A stretch of DNA of 64,000 nucleotides from Saussurea involucrata (GCA_033807775.1 CM066312.1:32213696-32277695); one strand, 5' to 3'. Shown: positions 1-10,900, counted from the stretch's first letter. Numbers and translations: made by a program. The notes: generated from the letters alone by a model not told the origin.

Positions 1-1325
1 GACGTCGTGCGCGGCCCATTAATGCTAGGTGCGTGGGGTTATTCTTAGCCACATGTAATTCACTCTCAGTAAAAGTAACCGTTATTACTACAGAAATGCC
101 CAAGTAACAGATTGACAGAACTTCTGTAGTTTACAGAAGTTCTGTGATTTTGAAAATCTTTGATGTGTATCCCTTTCTCATATATCTCATTGTTATCATG
201 ACTTCTGTGGGGTTCCTTTTTAACCAAAAACGTTTTGTAAAGGCATTGGAGAGGATCAAATAGGATTTTTAGTTAAGAGTTTTTACTCGCAGAGGTTTTG
301 TGGCTCTGTTGGAACTTGCAGAAGCTCTGGGAGGGCCAGCAGAAGCTCTGTGAGGGAAAAAATCTCATAACGAAAATTCTATTAACTTTTCTGATCATCC
401 AAATTTTGATCTGTTTTAAGAGATATTTTTCGGACATATTTGAAAGTTGGTGTCCGAAAAAATTGTTATGGAAAAAGTTTTGTTCGAGAAGGTCATGGTG
501 AGTCTGTTTGGTTTCCGAGATAACATTCCAAAAGATCGATAGAGGTTAAAGTTGCGATCTCAGAGCATATTTCTGGCAGAGCTTCTGTTGAGCTCAGCAG
601 AAGCTCTATGACCTTAAATTTCTCATAACTCAAATTTTCTGAAACTTTTTGATCTTTTGATTTTTGAAATGTTATCCACAGTATATTTAGGACATATTTG
701 ACAATTTGTGTCCTAGAAAACTGTTTTCAAAAACCTTTTGTGCGAGAGACATACCTTTTGGTTATTCTTTTCTCGGCAGTGATGTCTGACTTCTGTCGAT
801 ATAGATTCATTGACATTCTTCTTTGGCTTTCCCTTGAAAGTTTTACCTCTGTAGATGATTTCAGGATCCCTTTTTGCTCCCCCTTGATCTAATCACCTCT
901 GTAGATCAGGAATTTTCCTTTTGCTCCCCCTTGACCTATGCTTGGATCAAAGAATGATAAGTTTTGCATAGAACATAGGTCATATTTTCCAGAGGTTCTG
1001 TAGGGGTTGTCAGAGGTTCTGAGTAGACTTACAGAAGCTCTGTGATTTTAAGAACTATTTAAGATTGAGAACTTACATACAGAAATAAATTAATTAAAGC
1101 AAAAATAATTAGAAATATATACATATTTACAGAAGATAAAGCTATGCTTACAGAGGATTTTTACGTCATATTGATCATTCCTAACTTACCCACCAAGAAA
1201 TTGAATCTTTTCTCGTCTAAAGCTTTGGTGAATAAGTCCGCGAGTTGGTATTCCGTGGGCACGAAATGCATCTCGATTGTACCGTATTCAACATGATGTT
1301 TCAAGAAATGGTACCTTATATTGAT
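1..1325 (-). mobile_element. Inverted partial copy of Copia-1 (RNase H end plus post-pol leader)
   Basis: The stretch is the reverse complement of about 20571-21891, with small differences. Read on the minus strand it runs from the GACGTC box of the post-pol leader (position 1) through two polypurine runs to the RNase H C-terminus of a copia pol, which lies at about 1200-1320. The same pol residues (ending in the DLFTKALDE-type motif) are coded on the plus strand near 20680. Homology stops between 1318 and 1326, where the plus-strand Copia-1 gag begins. It is either the edge of a second, opposite-oriented copy extending left of the window or an inverted rearrangement. No intact gene lies here; short frames inside it are chance. 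Confidence 0.85.
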
Positions 1326-1326
1326 A

Positions 1327-2889
1327 ATGGCTATCCCCAACGAACTTTTTCAATGCTTAGATGCATGCGAAACTGCGCACGATCTTTGGAAAGAATTAGA
1401 AAGACAGTTGGAAGGGGGGGGGGGGGGGGGGGCTAAAACACAGAAGAACCGAAGGGCACAGTACATAAATGAATATCATGCATTCAGAGCCTCTGCAACA
1501 GAATCTCTGCAAACGACGTACGACAGGTTCAACTCTCTCATAAACAAATGCAGAAAGTCTGGCATTCACAGAACCTCGGAAGAAAATAACGTCATGTTTC
1601 TAAAGAGCCTGAATGATGAGTGGCTTCAATTGTCTATGTCTTTACAAACAAACCAAGATCTAGACTCATGGACACTCTCTGATCTCTATGGAACACTAGC
1701 TGCACAAGAGCCTCAAATAGCACAGGCTAAAACAATAACCATTGCACCATACGCATTGGTTAGTAAATCAACAGAGGCTAAAGAAAGACCGAGAAATGAG
1801 AGAGCAACAGAGGAGAAGAAAAAGGAGAAGAAGAAAATGGTGATGGTTGATAGCGAAGAAGAAATAACTCTTGCGTCATTAGCTAAATCATTGGCTCTAT
1901 TGACAAGAGAGTTCAAAGGTAACCAAAGAAATTTTGGAAATGACAGATATAGCAGAGACAACCAGAGAGATAGAAGAGATGATGGAAGAAGAGAAGAATC
2001 AAGTGACCGACAGAGGTCAGACTACAGAAGTGACCGACAGAGGTCGAGTAACAGAAACTACAGAGGAAATGACCGACAGAGGTCAGATGACAAAGTAGGC
2101 CACACACAAGAATGCTACAAATGTGGTAAGCCTGGTCATTACGCAAACGAATGCCGAACAGAGAAAGGTAGAGATCAACAGAAGTCCGACGATCGAACTG
2201 GAAACACCTCTCAATGTTGTTTCAATTGCGGCAAGCCAGTCCATTTCGCAAAAGAATGCAGAAGTAGACAAAATCGCCCACAGAAGGACTCAGCTTTTTA
2301 CAAAAAGAAGGCTGAATATTATGCGCAAAAATCCCTAATGGCGAACAAAGGGCATTCTGAAGCAAACAAGGAGGACTTCGAGTCAGACTCTACCTCTGAT
2401 GATGAATTCACCACCAATGCCCTGTTCTGTGGCATGGCAGAAGTCGACTCCGACACTGACAATGAGGTATCCATTTCAAACTATACCTCTTGTACTAAAT
2501 CTGTAGATAATGATTCAATTAAACTTAACATTGAACTGATTGAACTAAAAAGGATAAATGAAAGCATTCAGAAAAGACTCACTTTTAATGAGAGAGAAGT
2601 AAGGCTTCTCACTCAAGAAAAAGCCAAAATTTTTGAAGAAAAGGAAAGAGCAGAAAATTATTGGAACAATAATATAGATCCTTTAAAAAGGCAAATTTCT
2701 GAATTAACCTCTGCTTTAAAAATCAAAACAAAAGAGCTTTCAGTTTCTAGGAGTGAAACAACTGACATAAGAGCTCTCAAAGAATACTTTCAAAAAGAGA
2801 GAGAGGTACTTTGGCAAGATCTACTCAGAAGAGAAGTTTTACTTAAAAACTATAAAGATGCACAGAAGGTGTATGAGAAAGTAAACTGA
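1327..2889 (+). pseudogene. gag: Copia-1 gag (nucleocapsid precursor), 5'-truncated
   Basis: This is a Ty1/copia Gag. Residues just after the junction (LFQCLDACETAHDLWKEL) match the capsid region of copia gags, compare DEVYHSVMNLKSSKAMWDTI in Copia-2. Two CX2CX4HX4C zinc knuckles follow at about 2113-2154 and 2218-2259, set in an Arg/Asp-rich linker made of repeated DRQRS units (1960-2100). A Lys/Glu-rich, probably coiled-coil segment lies at 2540-2880. The N-terminal ~100 codons are missing, because the frame is open through the junction into unrelated inverted sequence. A run of 19 G near the start adds glycines. The frame stops at TGA 2887-2889, but the same frame continues open to 3228, so the stop is probably a point mutation. 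Confidence 0.85.
1414..1432 (+). repeat. Poly-G run (19 G) inside gag
   Basis: There are 19 consecutive G in the Copia-1 gag, giving a Gly run that other copia gags here lack. Such a run is prone to replication slippage and to read or assembly errors, so its length is uncertain. Confidence 0.9.
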
Positions 2890-4247
2890 CAAATAGGAAG
2901 ACGAGGTATAGGGTACGATGATATTACTCTAGGTGTTGAAGGCAAAAGACTTAAACCTCTGTCTTCTCTGTTTGTGATAGGAAAAACAAATAAACCAATT
3001 TTTCCAAACTTACTCTCTGTAAGTAAAAGGGTTAAAATCTCTGAAGAACCTCATTTGAGGAAACATACGAAGATGATCAATGTGTGGTTTGAAAACACAT
3101 ATTCATCATCTTTAACCTCTGTCAATAGAGGAATCAAACCAAAGAAATATCTGAAACACAAGATCAGATTGGTATCTTTAAGTTTGGTAAACCAGAGACT
3201 CAAACACAGGTCGCTTTTGTCTGTATGATAAATGTCGAAAAGAAATTATCTGCAAAAGCTCCTGAGTTTAAACCCATCTTTTCAGAAGAAAAACTTAAAG
3301 AATCAATTGAAAAAGAAATTTTGGAAGTTTTGAAATCAAATGTTTTAGAAAATCTCTGTACATCTTCTATAGATCAAATTCTCGTTGAAGAGATCTCATC
3401 AGAAACCTCTGCTATCTATGAAAGTTATTCTACAGAGGTAGAAAGCTTGTACGATACATGCTCAGAAAATCCAGCCTCTGTCGAAAGAGATGACTCAACC
3501 TCTGTATATGAGGACGATTCATCCTCTGACCACTCAGAGACTGATTCTAAATCAGGGATAATTCACTGTGACACAGAGGATGTTAAATTCTCCTCTGAGG
3601 TTCTTAACAGAACAATTTCTCCAAAAGAGAAAATCACAGAGATACCTATCTGTCCAGATTTTCTCAAAATGTGTGTACAAGTCAAAACCTCTACAGGGCT
3701 TGATAATCTGAAAAAGGCCTCTAAAAATCCTAAAAGCTCAAAATTTTCAAAACCTTTAAAGCAAATTAAAGAGAATCCCACTTGGCAACAAAAGGGAAAA
3801 AGGTCTGAAGCTAACAAATATTTTTCCTCTGTGACAGTGAAGAAAGATGTTCACCACAGAAGAGACTCACAGAAGGCACGACCTAAGCAAGACTTTTGCA
3901 AACAACATTCTAGTATTCATAGATCTTCTTGTAATAGGAAATCTAATGTTAAGAAAGAATGTAATGCCTCTGTGGTTCAGTTCAATAAATTCAATGAAAA
4001 GTTCAAACAAATCACGTCTCATATTAAATACTGTCATTGTTTTGATCTTATGTTCAAATTGAATAATCACTTCTCAAGTCCAGATTGCTTACTCTCCACT
4101 AAAATTCAAACTCCAAAGTCAGAACCAAGAGAGAAACAATCTGATTTTTCTACAAAAGATAAAATGTATTTCAAGAATGCTAAGGCAAACTTGAAAAATT
4201 CTAACAATATTGGACCCATATGGATATGGGTACCTAAGTCTCTGTGA
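2890..4247 (+). pseudogene. Copia-1 gag C-terminal region, broken by stop and frameshift
   Basis: The gag frame continues after the TGA at 2887 to a stop at 3226-3228, and a second frame, open 3225-4247, carries on the protein. The change at about 3225 is a one-base frameshift. The segment is Ser/Lys/Glu-rich with many Ser-Ser and Ser-Val pairs and ends in IWIWVPKSL, which resembles the MVKWVPK sequence at the C-terminus of the Copia-2, -3 and -4 gags. The gag of Copia-2 is also long (802 codons), so a long C-terminal extension is normal here. CCTCTG or CAGAGG occurs about nine times within 3225-4247. Decayed coding sequence, not a separate gene. Confidence 0.7.
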
Positions 4248-4444
4248 TTGTCTTACAGAAGCGGTTTGTGCCAATTTGGTATCTTTACTCCAGATGCTCA
4301 AGGCACATGACTGGCGACAGAAGTTTACTATCCACGTACAAAGAAACACACGATGGTGGATCTGTAACTTTTGGAGACGACAAGAAGGGACACATCAAAG
4401 GCTATGGAGTCATACAGAAGGAAAACGTCTCTGTATACAATGTT
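4248..4444 (+). pseudogene. Copia-1 protease N-terminal fragment, active-site Asp lost
   Basis: A copia aspartic protease start is readable at about 4269-4444. The usual active-site block DSGCSRHMTG is present as YSRCSRHMTG: the catalytic Asp is Tyr and the Gly is Arg. Downstream residues GSVTFGDDKKGHIKGYGVI match SVTFGGNGKGHTRGYGV of Copia-2. The reading is in a different frame from the preceding gag and separated from it by a TGA at 4245-4247. It breaks off at 4444 where the Copia-2 LTR starts, and resumes at 17480. Confidence 0.8.
4440..4444 (+). repeat. Left target-site duplication of Copia-2
   Basis: ATGTT at 4440-4444 precedes the LTR and AAGTT follows it at 17480-17484: a 5-bp duplication with one mismatch. 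The pol frame of Copia-1 resumes correctly across it (Val-Tyr-Asn-Val then Ala-Tyr-Val-Asn-Gly). Confidence 0.7.
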
Positions 4445-5122
4445 TGTTGATCCAAACCCTCAGTGATTTGATAATGACCCTATCTTAAATACTTAGTGAA
4501 AATTGTAAGTAAACAATATGTATCAGAGTTTCACTATCGCTGATAAGTACTAAGATCTTACAGTACTGCTGATAGGAACTCTCGCACTTTTAGATTAAAC
4601 ATTCAGCGAACACTGTTCACCATATCGCTGAGTCTGTTCAGTCCTTATGGTGATCGCTGATAAGTTAGTTGTTTACTTATGATCCCTGAAGACAAGATTC
4701 ACGTCAACAAAGGTTCTACGCTGAAGTCGAAGATCAAGCTCAAGAACCAGCGACAAGTCTCCTAATGAACTGATGCGGATCAGCGAAGACTCAGATTTGT
4801 CCACTCAACGTGAAGTATCAAGTACAAGACTTCAGCTATCGCTGAACTTTATCATCTGCTGAATAGTAAATGATAATCGCTGAATCAACGAAAGCTGATC
4901 ATGAAGTCCTCCGTACAAAGTACTTTTGTCTTAACCTCCCTTGCACGCCACCGTACGAAATGTCAGAAAAGAACCTCCGAAAATCTGAAATCGTACAACC
5001 ACTCTGATACTACACTGTTCATTCATGCGGCTACTAAGGTTGTCAACAAAGGTCAATGACATGCAACCAATCCGCTGATGACACGTGTAAAGTGTATACA
5101 GAATTGCATTAAATGCATGCAG

Positions 5123-5130
5123 TATATAAA
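5123..5130 (+). promoter_or_regulatory. TATA box of Copia-2 5' LTR
   Basis: TATATAAA lies about 285 bp before the LTR end and is followed by an A/T-rich leader. The same box is at 17194-17201 in the 3' LTR. It is the likely start signal for the genomic RNA. Confidence 0.7.
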
Positions 5131-5361
5131 GAGATGAACTCACTTCATTTGAAGTAACTTGCTAACTCTGGACAAGTTCAAATCTCTCAAGATAGGATTT
5201 TATTAGTAATCTCCTTATCTTTCTTAGTGCAAGAAAACCTTAGTGTTCCAACTTGTTTAGATTTAGGTTTATCCTTAATCTTGTTTCCGCAACAAGCTGT
5301 AAATTGTTAATGATTTATCAATAAACAATTTAGAAAAGTAAAATAGTGTGTTTGTATTCAA

Positions 5362-5379
5362 CCCCCCCCCCCCCCCCCC
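5362..5379 (+). repeat. Poly-C run in Copia-2 5' LTR
   Basis: 18 C here, 12 C at 17433-17444 in the 3' LTR, and complementary G runs of 9 (33798-33806) and 17 (53462-53478) in the Copia-3 LTRs. It is a length-variable homopolymer at a fixed LTR position. Confidence 0.9.
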
Positions 5380-5416
5380 TTCTACAAACTTGTTTAAGCC
5401 TTTCGGGACCAACAAG

Positions 5417-5428
5417 TGGTATCAGAGC
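5417..5428 (+). other. Primer-binding site of Copia-2
   Basis: TGGTATCAGAGC, complementary to the 3' end of plant initiator-Met tRNA, lies two bases after the LTR end. It primes minus-strand DNA synthesis. Confidence 0.92.
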
Positions 5429-5494
5429 AGATTTGTTTAATCTCATAAACAAGATCTAATCTAAGATATTTCTCTTCCTTGCTATTATCTGAAA

Positions 5495-7903
5495 ATGGCC
5501 AACTCAAACACAAACACTCACTATATCGACAATGGTTCTCTTGCAAAACCCCCTAGATTTTCCAGAGACAACTTCAACTTATGGAAAAATAGGATGACAC
5601 TCTTCTTAGAAGGTGTAGACCCTACTATACCTTACTATCTTGAAAACGGTCCACACATCCCTGTAACGATTGATCCTGCCGTTCCAGCCACTGCAACTAG
5701 AGCTGCTATTCCAGAAAGGCTGATTCCAAAGGAAATCCATCATTGGACCGATGAAGACAAGAAGAAAGTGGCTATAGATACAAAAGCCAGATCCATACTA
5801 TCCATGGCCCTTCCTGACGAAGTCTACCATTCCGTCATGAACCTGAAATCCTCAAAAGCCATGTGGGACACAATATGTGTTCAGTATGAAGGAACGTCTG
5901 AAGTCCAGGATTCAAGAAAGATCAACCTGGTAAGACAATACGAAAGTTTCATCTCTGGTAAGAATGAAACTCTCTCTGAAGTACATCAACGTTTTAATTG
6001 CTTAATTATAGATCTTAAAACGGTTGGTAAGGAATATTCGAACTTTGAAGTTCTGACAAAGTTTTTAGAATGTTTACCTGAAAGCTGGGACAATTATTCC
6101 ATGTGTCTCAAGCTGTCAAAAGATCTAAGATCAATGACACTTGCTACCTTATATGGCACATTGCTGAATCATGAGCAATCTAGCCATCTTAAGAAGAATC
6201 TTGTAAAAGATTCCAAAAGCACCCCTGTTGCTTTAATCTCAGAGGAACCTTCTACTCAGCGACCCGTGGTCACTATCACTGAGTTAGAAAGTAACTCTGA
6301 AAGATCATCAGATTCTGATTCTTCAGATGATGAATCCTTGGCTCTCCTAACTAAAAAGTTCAGGAGATTCGCCAAGAAGAAAATGTTTAGAAAGAACAAA
6401 ACTCTTTCTATAGCTGACAAGCCTAAGTCATCAGCTTTTGTTGATAAGGCTACTGCTACTTGTTTTAACTGCGAAAAGACAGGTCACTTCGCTAACGAGT
6501 GCAGGTCAAAGAAAATCATGAGACCTTCAGCCTTTACAAAGAAATCCTTTGTTCCAAGGAATAAAGACGACAAATACTTAAAGCTGAAGGAGAAGTATGC
6601 AAAGCTGAAAAGCTTTAAGAAGAAGGGAAAAGGCCTAATGGCTGACTATGATTGGGCTGCTTCTGATGAAGAAGCCTCATCATCTGATTCTGAAGATGAT
6701 GAAGCAAATCAATGTCTCATGGCCAAGATTGAAGAAGAGGAAGAAAGTTCAGACATTCCCTCCACTTCAACATCTTCCATTCAGGTATCACCCTCCTTCT
6801 TTACCAATATTGTAAATATTAATGAAGCTGATAGTCTCCGTAAAATCGAACTACTGACTAGAAGTTTATACGAAGCCATGAACGGCAAAGCTGTGGTTGA
6901 AAACCAAAATCTTGATCTCGCTGAAAAGCTTAAAAATTGCCACCTTCAAATAGAAAAGCTTTCTAAATTTGAAGAAGATTTTAAAGATCAAGTCCATTTA
7001 AATCAGCTAGTCAAAATTGAACGAGCGGAAGCTATCGCTGCATTAAAAGCTGAACAAGCTACTGTTGAAGGATGGTGTAATTCTTCAACAAAGATCACTG
7101 AGATAATTAAGGCTCAGATTCCTCTGAGTGATAAACATGGTCTGGGTTATAAATATGATACTCCAATACCAACCACTGAACGTTCAATGCTTAAATTTGG
7201 AACGTTCGTATCCTCAGTAGCTGACACTTCTTCATCTCAGTACTCCTCGTCGATTACACCAATCCCTGAGGAAACTCCTACCTCCTCAAAAGGTAAGGAG
7301 AAAATGGTTTATTCAAAACCTACCTCTGTCGCTAAAGATAAAGGTAAAGGAATTGTAATTTATCAAAATCCTCAGAAGGGTACTTTAGTACCTAAGCTGA
7401 ATGCTTCCAAAGCCTTAGTGATTCATTCATCTGGTTCTAGAAATCAGACCTCTGGATCAGTTCAGCGACCTACTCCTAGACTCAGAGTAGATATCCTTGG
7501 TAAGAAATCTGAAGAACTGAATGTTCGTCCTATTTCAAAAACCAATAGTGTACTTGGTGCTGGCACTTCTAATTCCAAATTAAAAGCTCAGCACACAAGT
7601 GGTCCTAGAACTAATTTTAGTTATAGGAAATGTTATCACTGTGGACTTACCGATCATATTGCAAGTAAGTGTCCCACAGCCACCAAAGCTGATAAGATAG
7701 CTAAGGTGAAGATAGCACCAAAGAAGACCAAACCAGTTGCAAGTCAGGTCAAGGTGACTCCTACCGCTGAGGTCAAGAAATTGACCAAAGTGAAGAAAGA
7801 CAAAGCTGAATCTTCAAATGCTGCGAAGACTGCTGAACCCATTCCAACCACTTCCACTGACAAACGCGTATACATGGTGAAGTGGGTACCCAAGCAAAAC
7901 TAA
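5495..7903 (+). CDS. gag: Copia-2 Gag polyprotein (802 aa)
   Basis: Gag forms the virus-like particle and binds the element RNA. The ATG at 5495 follows the primer site by about 65 bp, and the frame is open for 802 codons. The N-terminus has the copia gag signature (PPRFSRDNFNLWKNRM, residues 18-33). The capsid region runs to about residue 240. A CX2CX4HX4C zinc knuckle (CFNCEKTGHFANEC) lies at residues 323-336. A second, CYHCGLTDHIASKC, is at about 713-726. Between them are an acidic Ser/Glu-rich block and a predicted coiled coil (about 440-540). The protein is much longer than a typical copia gag (300-400 aa), as in SIRE elements. It ends in TAA, but the same frame continues straight into pol. 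Confidence 0.95.
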   Translation: MANSNTNTHYIDNGSLAKPPRFSRDNFNLWKNRMTLFLEGVDPTIPYYLENGPHIPVTIDPAVPATATRAAIPERLIPKEIHHWTDEDKKKVAIDTKARSILSMALPDEVYHSVMNLKSSKAMWDTICVQYEGTSEVQDSRKINLVRQYESFISGKNETLSEVHQRFNCLIIDLKTVGKEYSNFEVLTKFLECLPESWDNYSMCLKLSKDLRSMTLATLYGTLLNHEQSSHLKKNLVKDSKSTPVALISEEPSTQRPVVTITELESNSERSSDSDSSDDESLALLTKKFRRFAKKKMFRKNKTLSIADKPKSSAFVDKATATCFNCEKTGHFANECRSKKIMRPSAFTKKSFVPRNKDDKYLKLKEKYAKLKSFKKKGKGLMADYDWAASDEEASSSDSEDDEANQCLMAKIEEEEESSDIPSTSTSSIQVSPSFFTNIVNINEADSLRKIELLTRSLYEAMNGKAVVENQNLDLAEKLKNCHLQIEKLSKFEEDFKDQVHLNQLVKIERAEAIAALKAEQATVEGWCNSSTKITEIIKAQIPLSDKHGLGYKYDTPIPTTERSMLKFGTFVSSVADTSSSQYSSSITPIPEETPTSSKGKEKMVYSKPTSVAKDKGKGIVIYQNPQKGTLVPKLNASKALVIHSSGSRNQTSGSVQRPTPRLRVDILGKKSEELNVRPISKTNSVLGAGTSNSKLKAQHTSGPRTNFSYRKCYHCGLTDHIASKCPTATKADKIAKVKIAPKKTKPVASQVKVTPTAEVKKLTKVKKDKAESSNAAKTAEPIPTTSTDKRVYMVKWVPKQN
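7901..7903 (+). other. In-frame TAA between Copia-2 gag and pol (possible read-through site)
   Basis: Gag and pol share one reading frame, since 5495 and 7916 differ by a multiple of three, and only this TAA with four further codons (Ser-Ser-Phe-Val) separates Gag from the start of the protease. The same stop and context (AAC TAA TCT TCy TTT GTA) occur at 43342-43340 and 54675-54673 on the minus strand. A conserved single stop suggests translational read-through, as described for the soybean element SIRE1; that it works here is inference. Confidence 0.65.
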
Positions 7904-10900
7904 TCTTCCTTTGTATTGCAGGTTAAGAAGGGTATCTGGTATCTCGATAGCGGATGCTCTAGACACATGACTGGAAAGAAAAGCCTGCTCGCTGAATACA
8001 AGGAAGAGAAGGGTCCCTCTGTGACTTTCGGTGGAAATGGAAAAGGACACACCCGAGGGTATGGTGTACTTTCAAATGGTACAACATCCTTCAGAAGAGT
8101 CGCATATGTTGAAGGGCTGAAGCATAATCCTCTGAGCATCAGTCAGCTTTGCGACATGGATAACAAAGTGATTTTCACCAAGGAATCCTGCTTTGTCTCT
8201 GACAAAAAGGAGAAGATAGCTCTCAGCGGTTATCGTTTGGAAAATGTTTACGTTATAAACATGGACTCAACAACCACTGAGAACTCCTGTTTCTTCTCAA
8301 AGGCATCTTCTGATGTCAACTGGCTATGGCACAAGAGGCTTTCACATCTCAACTTCAAGACACTGAATACTCTTTCATCCAAAGAGTTAGTCACTGGTCT
8401 ACCTCAACATTCATACGCCAAAGAATCCTTATGTTCAGCGTGTGAAAAAGGGAAGCAGACCAAGGCAAGCTTTAAGTCCAAGCAAGTTTCCTCAGTGTCA
8501 TCTCCTCTTCAACTACTCCATATGGATTTGTTTGGCCCCGTTAACAAACAATCCATCGCTGGAAAGAAATATACGCTGGTCATAGTTGATGAATTCTCTC
8601 GTTATACATGGGTAATGTTTCTCCGTTCTAAGAGTGACACCCCTGAAGAACTCATCACCTTTGTTCGGAAGATGGAAACTCTGAACAATATGACTGTTCG
8701 CTCAATAAGGAGTGATCATGGAACTGAATTCAAAAACAGTTCTCTTGATTCCTTCCTTGAGAGCAAGGGTATTTCTCACAACTTTTCGTCAGTGAGAACA
8801 CCACAACAAAACGGAGTCGCTGAAAGAAGAAATAGAACAATTATTGAAGTTGCACGTTCAATGCTCAGCGATTCTCACCTGCCTACTCAGTTTTGGGCAG
8901 AAGCTGTCAACACGGCTTGTTTTACGCAAAACAGGTCGCTGATAGTCAAAAGATTCAAAAAGACAGCCTATGAACTTTTTCATGGGAGAAAGCCTTCAAT
9001 CAGCTTTCTTCACATCTTTGGTTGTCAGTGTTTCATACTGAACAACAGAGATGCCCTTGGAAAGTTTGATCCTAAGGCTGATGATGGAATCTTTCTTGGA
9101 TACTCCTCAGTTTCCAAAGCCTTCAGAGTCTTCAACCGAAGAAGACAAACTGTAGAAGAAACTATTCACGTCACGTTTGACGAATCCCGTTCAGCGAATT
9201 CTAAACCGAACGCTGATACAGAAGAACTGAATCAATGGATGTTTTCTCATCTTTGTGATTCAAAAGATGTTCCCACTACTCATACTCATACAACTGAAAA
9301 TGATGGTCCTACTATCATTCCCAATATGCAGAATAGTGAAGATGAAACATCTTGGGTCTCAGCTGTTCCTATAAATACTATACCCGCAGTTGATCCAAAT
9401 GTCTCAGAAATTCCATCTATTTCTCAGCAATCAGTGAATGAAGTGACAAATGCAAGCATTCCTCTCTTAGCTGATTATCCAGAAGTAGCTGAAGCCTCAT
9501 CTTCAGTTTCTCCAGTTCAGACTGAGTCAGCGACGCATGCTCCGGCTCAGCGATGGACTGTAAATCACCCAATCGATCAAATTCTTGGTGATCCCAACGC
9601 TGGTATTCAGACTCGTAGAAGTGCAGGTAATATTTGTGTATTTGTTATCTTTATTTCTCTAACTGAACCAAAGAAAATAGATGATGCCCTCAGTGATCCA
9701 AACTGGGTCAGCGCTATGCAAGAAGAGCTGACTGAATTCGAAAGAAACAAAGTTTGGAAACTTGTTCGGAGACCAACTGACAAAACAGTGATAGGCACTA
9801 AGTGGGTCTATCGAAACAAGTTGGACGAACATGGTACTGTAACTCGCAACAAAGCTCGTCTTGTTGCTCAGGGATACAGACAAGAGGAAGGTATAGATTA
9901 TGACGAAACCTTTGCTCCAGTAGCAAGACTTGAATCTATTCGTCTTTTCTTAGCATATGCTGTACACAAAAACTTCACTGTACATCAAATGGATGTTAAG
10001 TCAGCGTTTCTAAATGGAAAGCTGAATGAAGAAGTTTATATGGAACAACCTCCAGGATTCTCAGATCCTAAGCGTCCAGGTTATGTTTATAAGCTGGATA
10101 AGGCACTTTATGGCTTGAAGCAAGCTCCTCGTGCATGGTATGACACTCTTTCTACGTATCTCCACCTTGAAAAATTTGAGAGAGGTAAGATTGACAAAAC
10201 TTTGTTTTTTAGAAAAATAAAAGGTCATATCATTTTAGTTCAAATATATGTTGATGACATTATATTTGGTTCTACTAACCCTGAGCTTTGTACTCGTTTC
10301 GCTGATAGAATGAAAGATGAGTATAAAATGAGTATGATGGGTGAACTAACATATTTCCTTGGTCTTCAGATTAAGCAAACTGAAAAAAGGAACTTTTATA
10401 AATCAGGGAAAGTATGTTAAAGATATGCTGAAAAAATTCGACTTAACTGAAAGTTCAGCTATGAAAACCCCTATGGCACCACCGCTGATACTTGATAAGG
10501 ACACAAAGGGTGTTCCTGTCAATGTCACGCTGTACCGTGGGATGATCGGCTCACTACTGTATCTTACAGCTAGCCGACCCGATATTATGTTTGCAACATG
10601 TCTGTGCGCACGATATCAAGCTGAACCTAAGATATCTCATATGAAAGCTGTAAAGCGAATCTTTCGATATCTTAAGGGTACTGCGAATCTAGGTCTTTGG
10701 TATCCCAAAGATTCAGGATTCGATCTAACCGCCTATTCAGACAGTGATTTTGCAGGTTGCAAAATGGATAGGAAAAGCACCACAGGAGGATGTCAGCTCC
10801 TGGGTGGAAAGCTGGTAAGTTGGACAAGTAAGAAGCAAAACTCGGTGTCCACTTCCACAGCTGAAGCTGAGTATGTAGCCGCTGGAAGCTGCTGTTCTCA

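Larger units (their letters stand above)
4445..5414 (+). repeat. Copia-2 5' LTR (970 bp)
   Basis: It starts TGTTGATCC and ends GGACCAACA, and is repeated at 16516-17479. It contains the element promoter (TATATAAA at 5123-5130) and an 18-C run near its end (5362-5379). The hexamer CGCTGA or its complement occurs nine times, where fewer than one would be expected at this base composition. Confidence 0.97.

Noticed and set aside
5417..5428. A tRNA gene
   Set aside because: Only the 12-base tRNA complement of the primer site is present. No cloverleaf was found near any of the primer sites.
7865..7915. A small intron bridging the gag stop (GGTACCC to TTGCAG)
   Set aside because: It would be only about 35 bp, too short for plant splicing; in-frame read-through is simpler.
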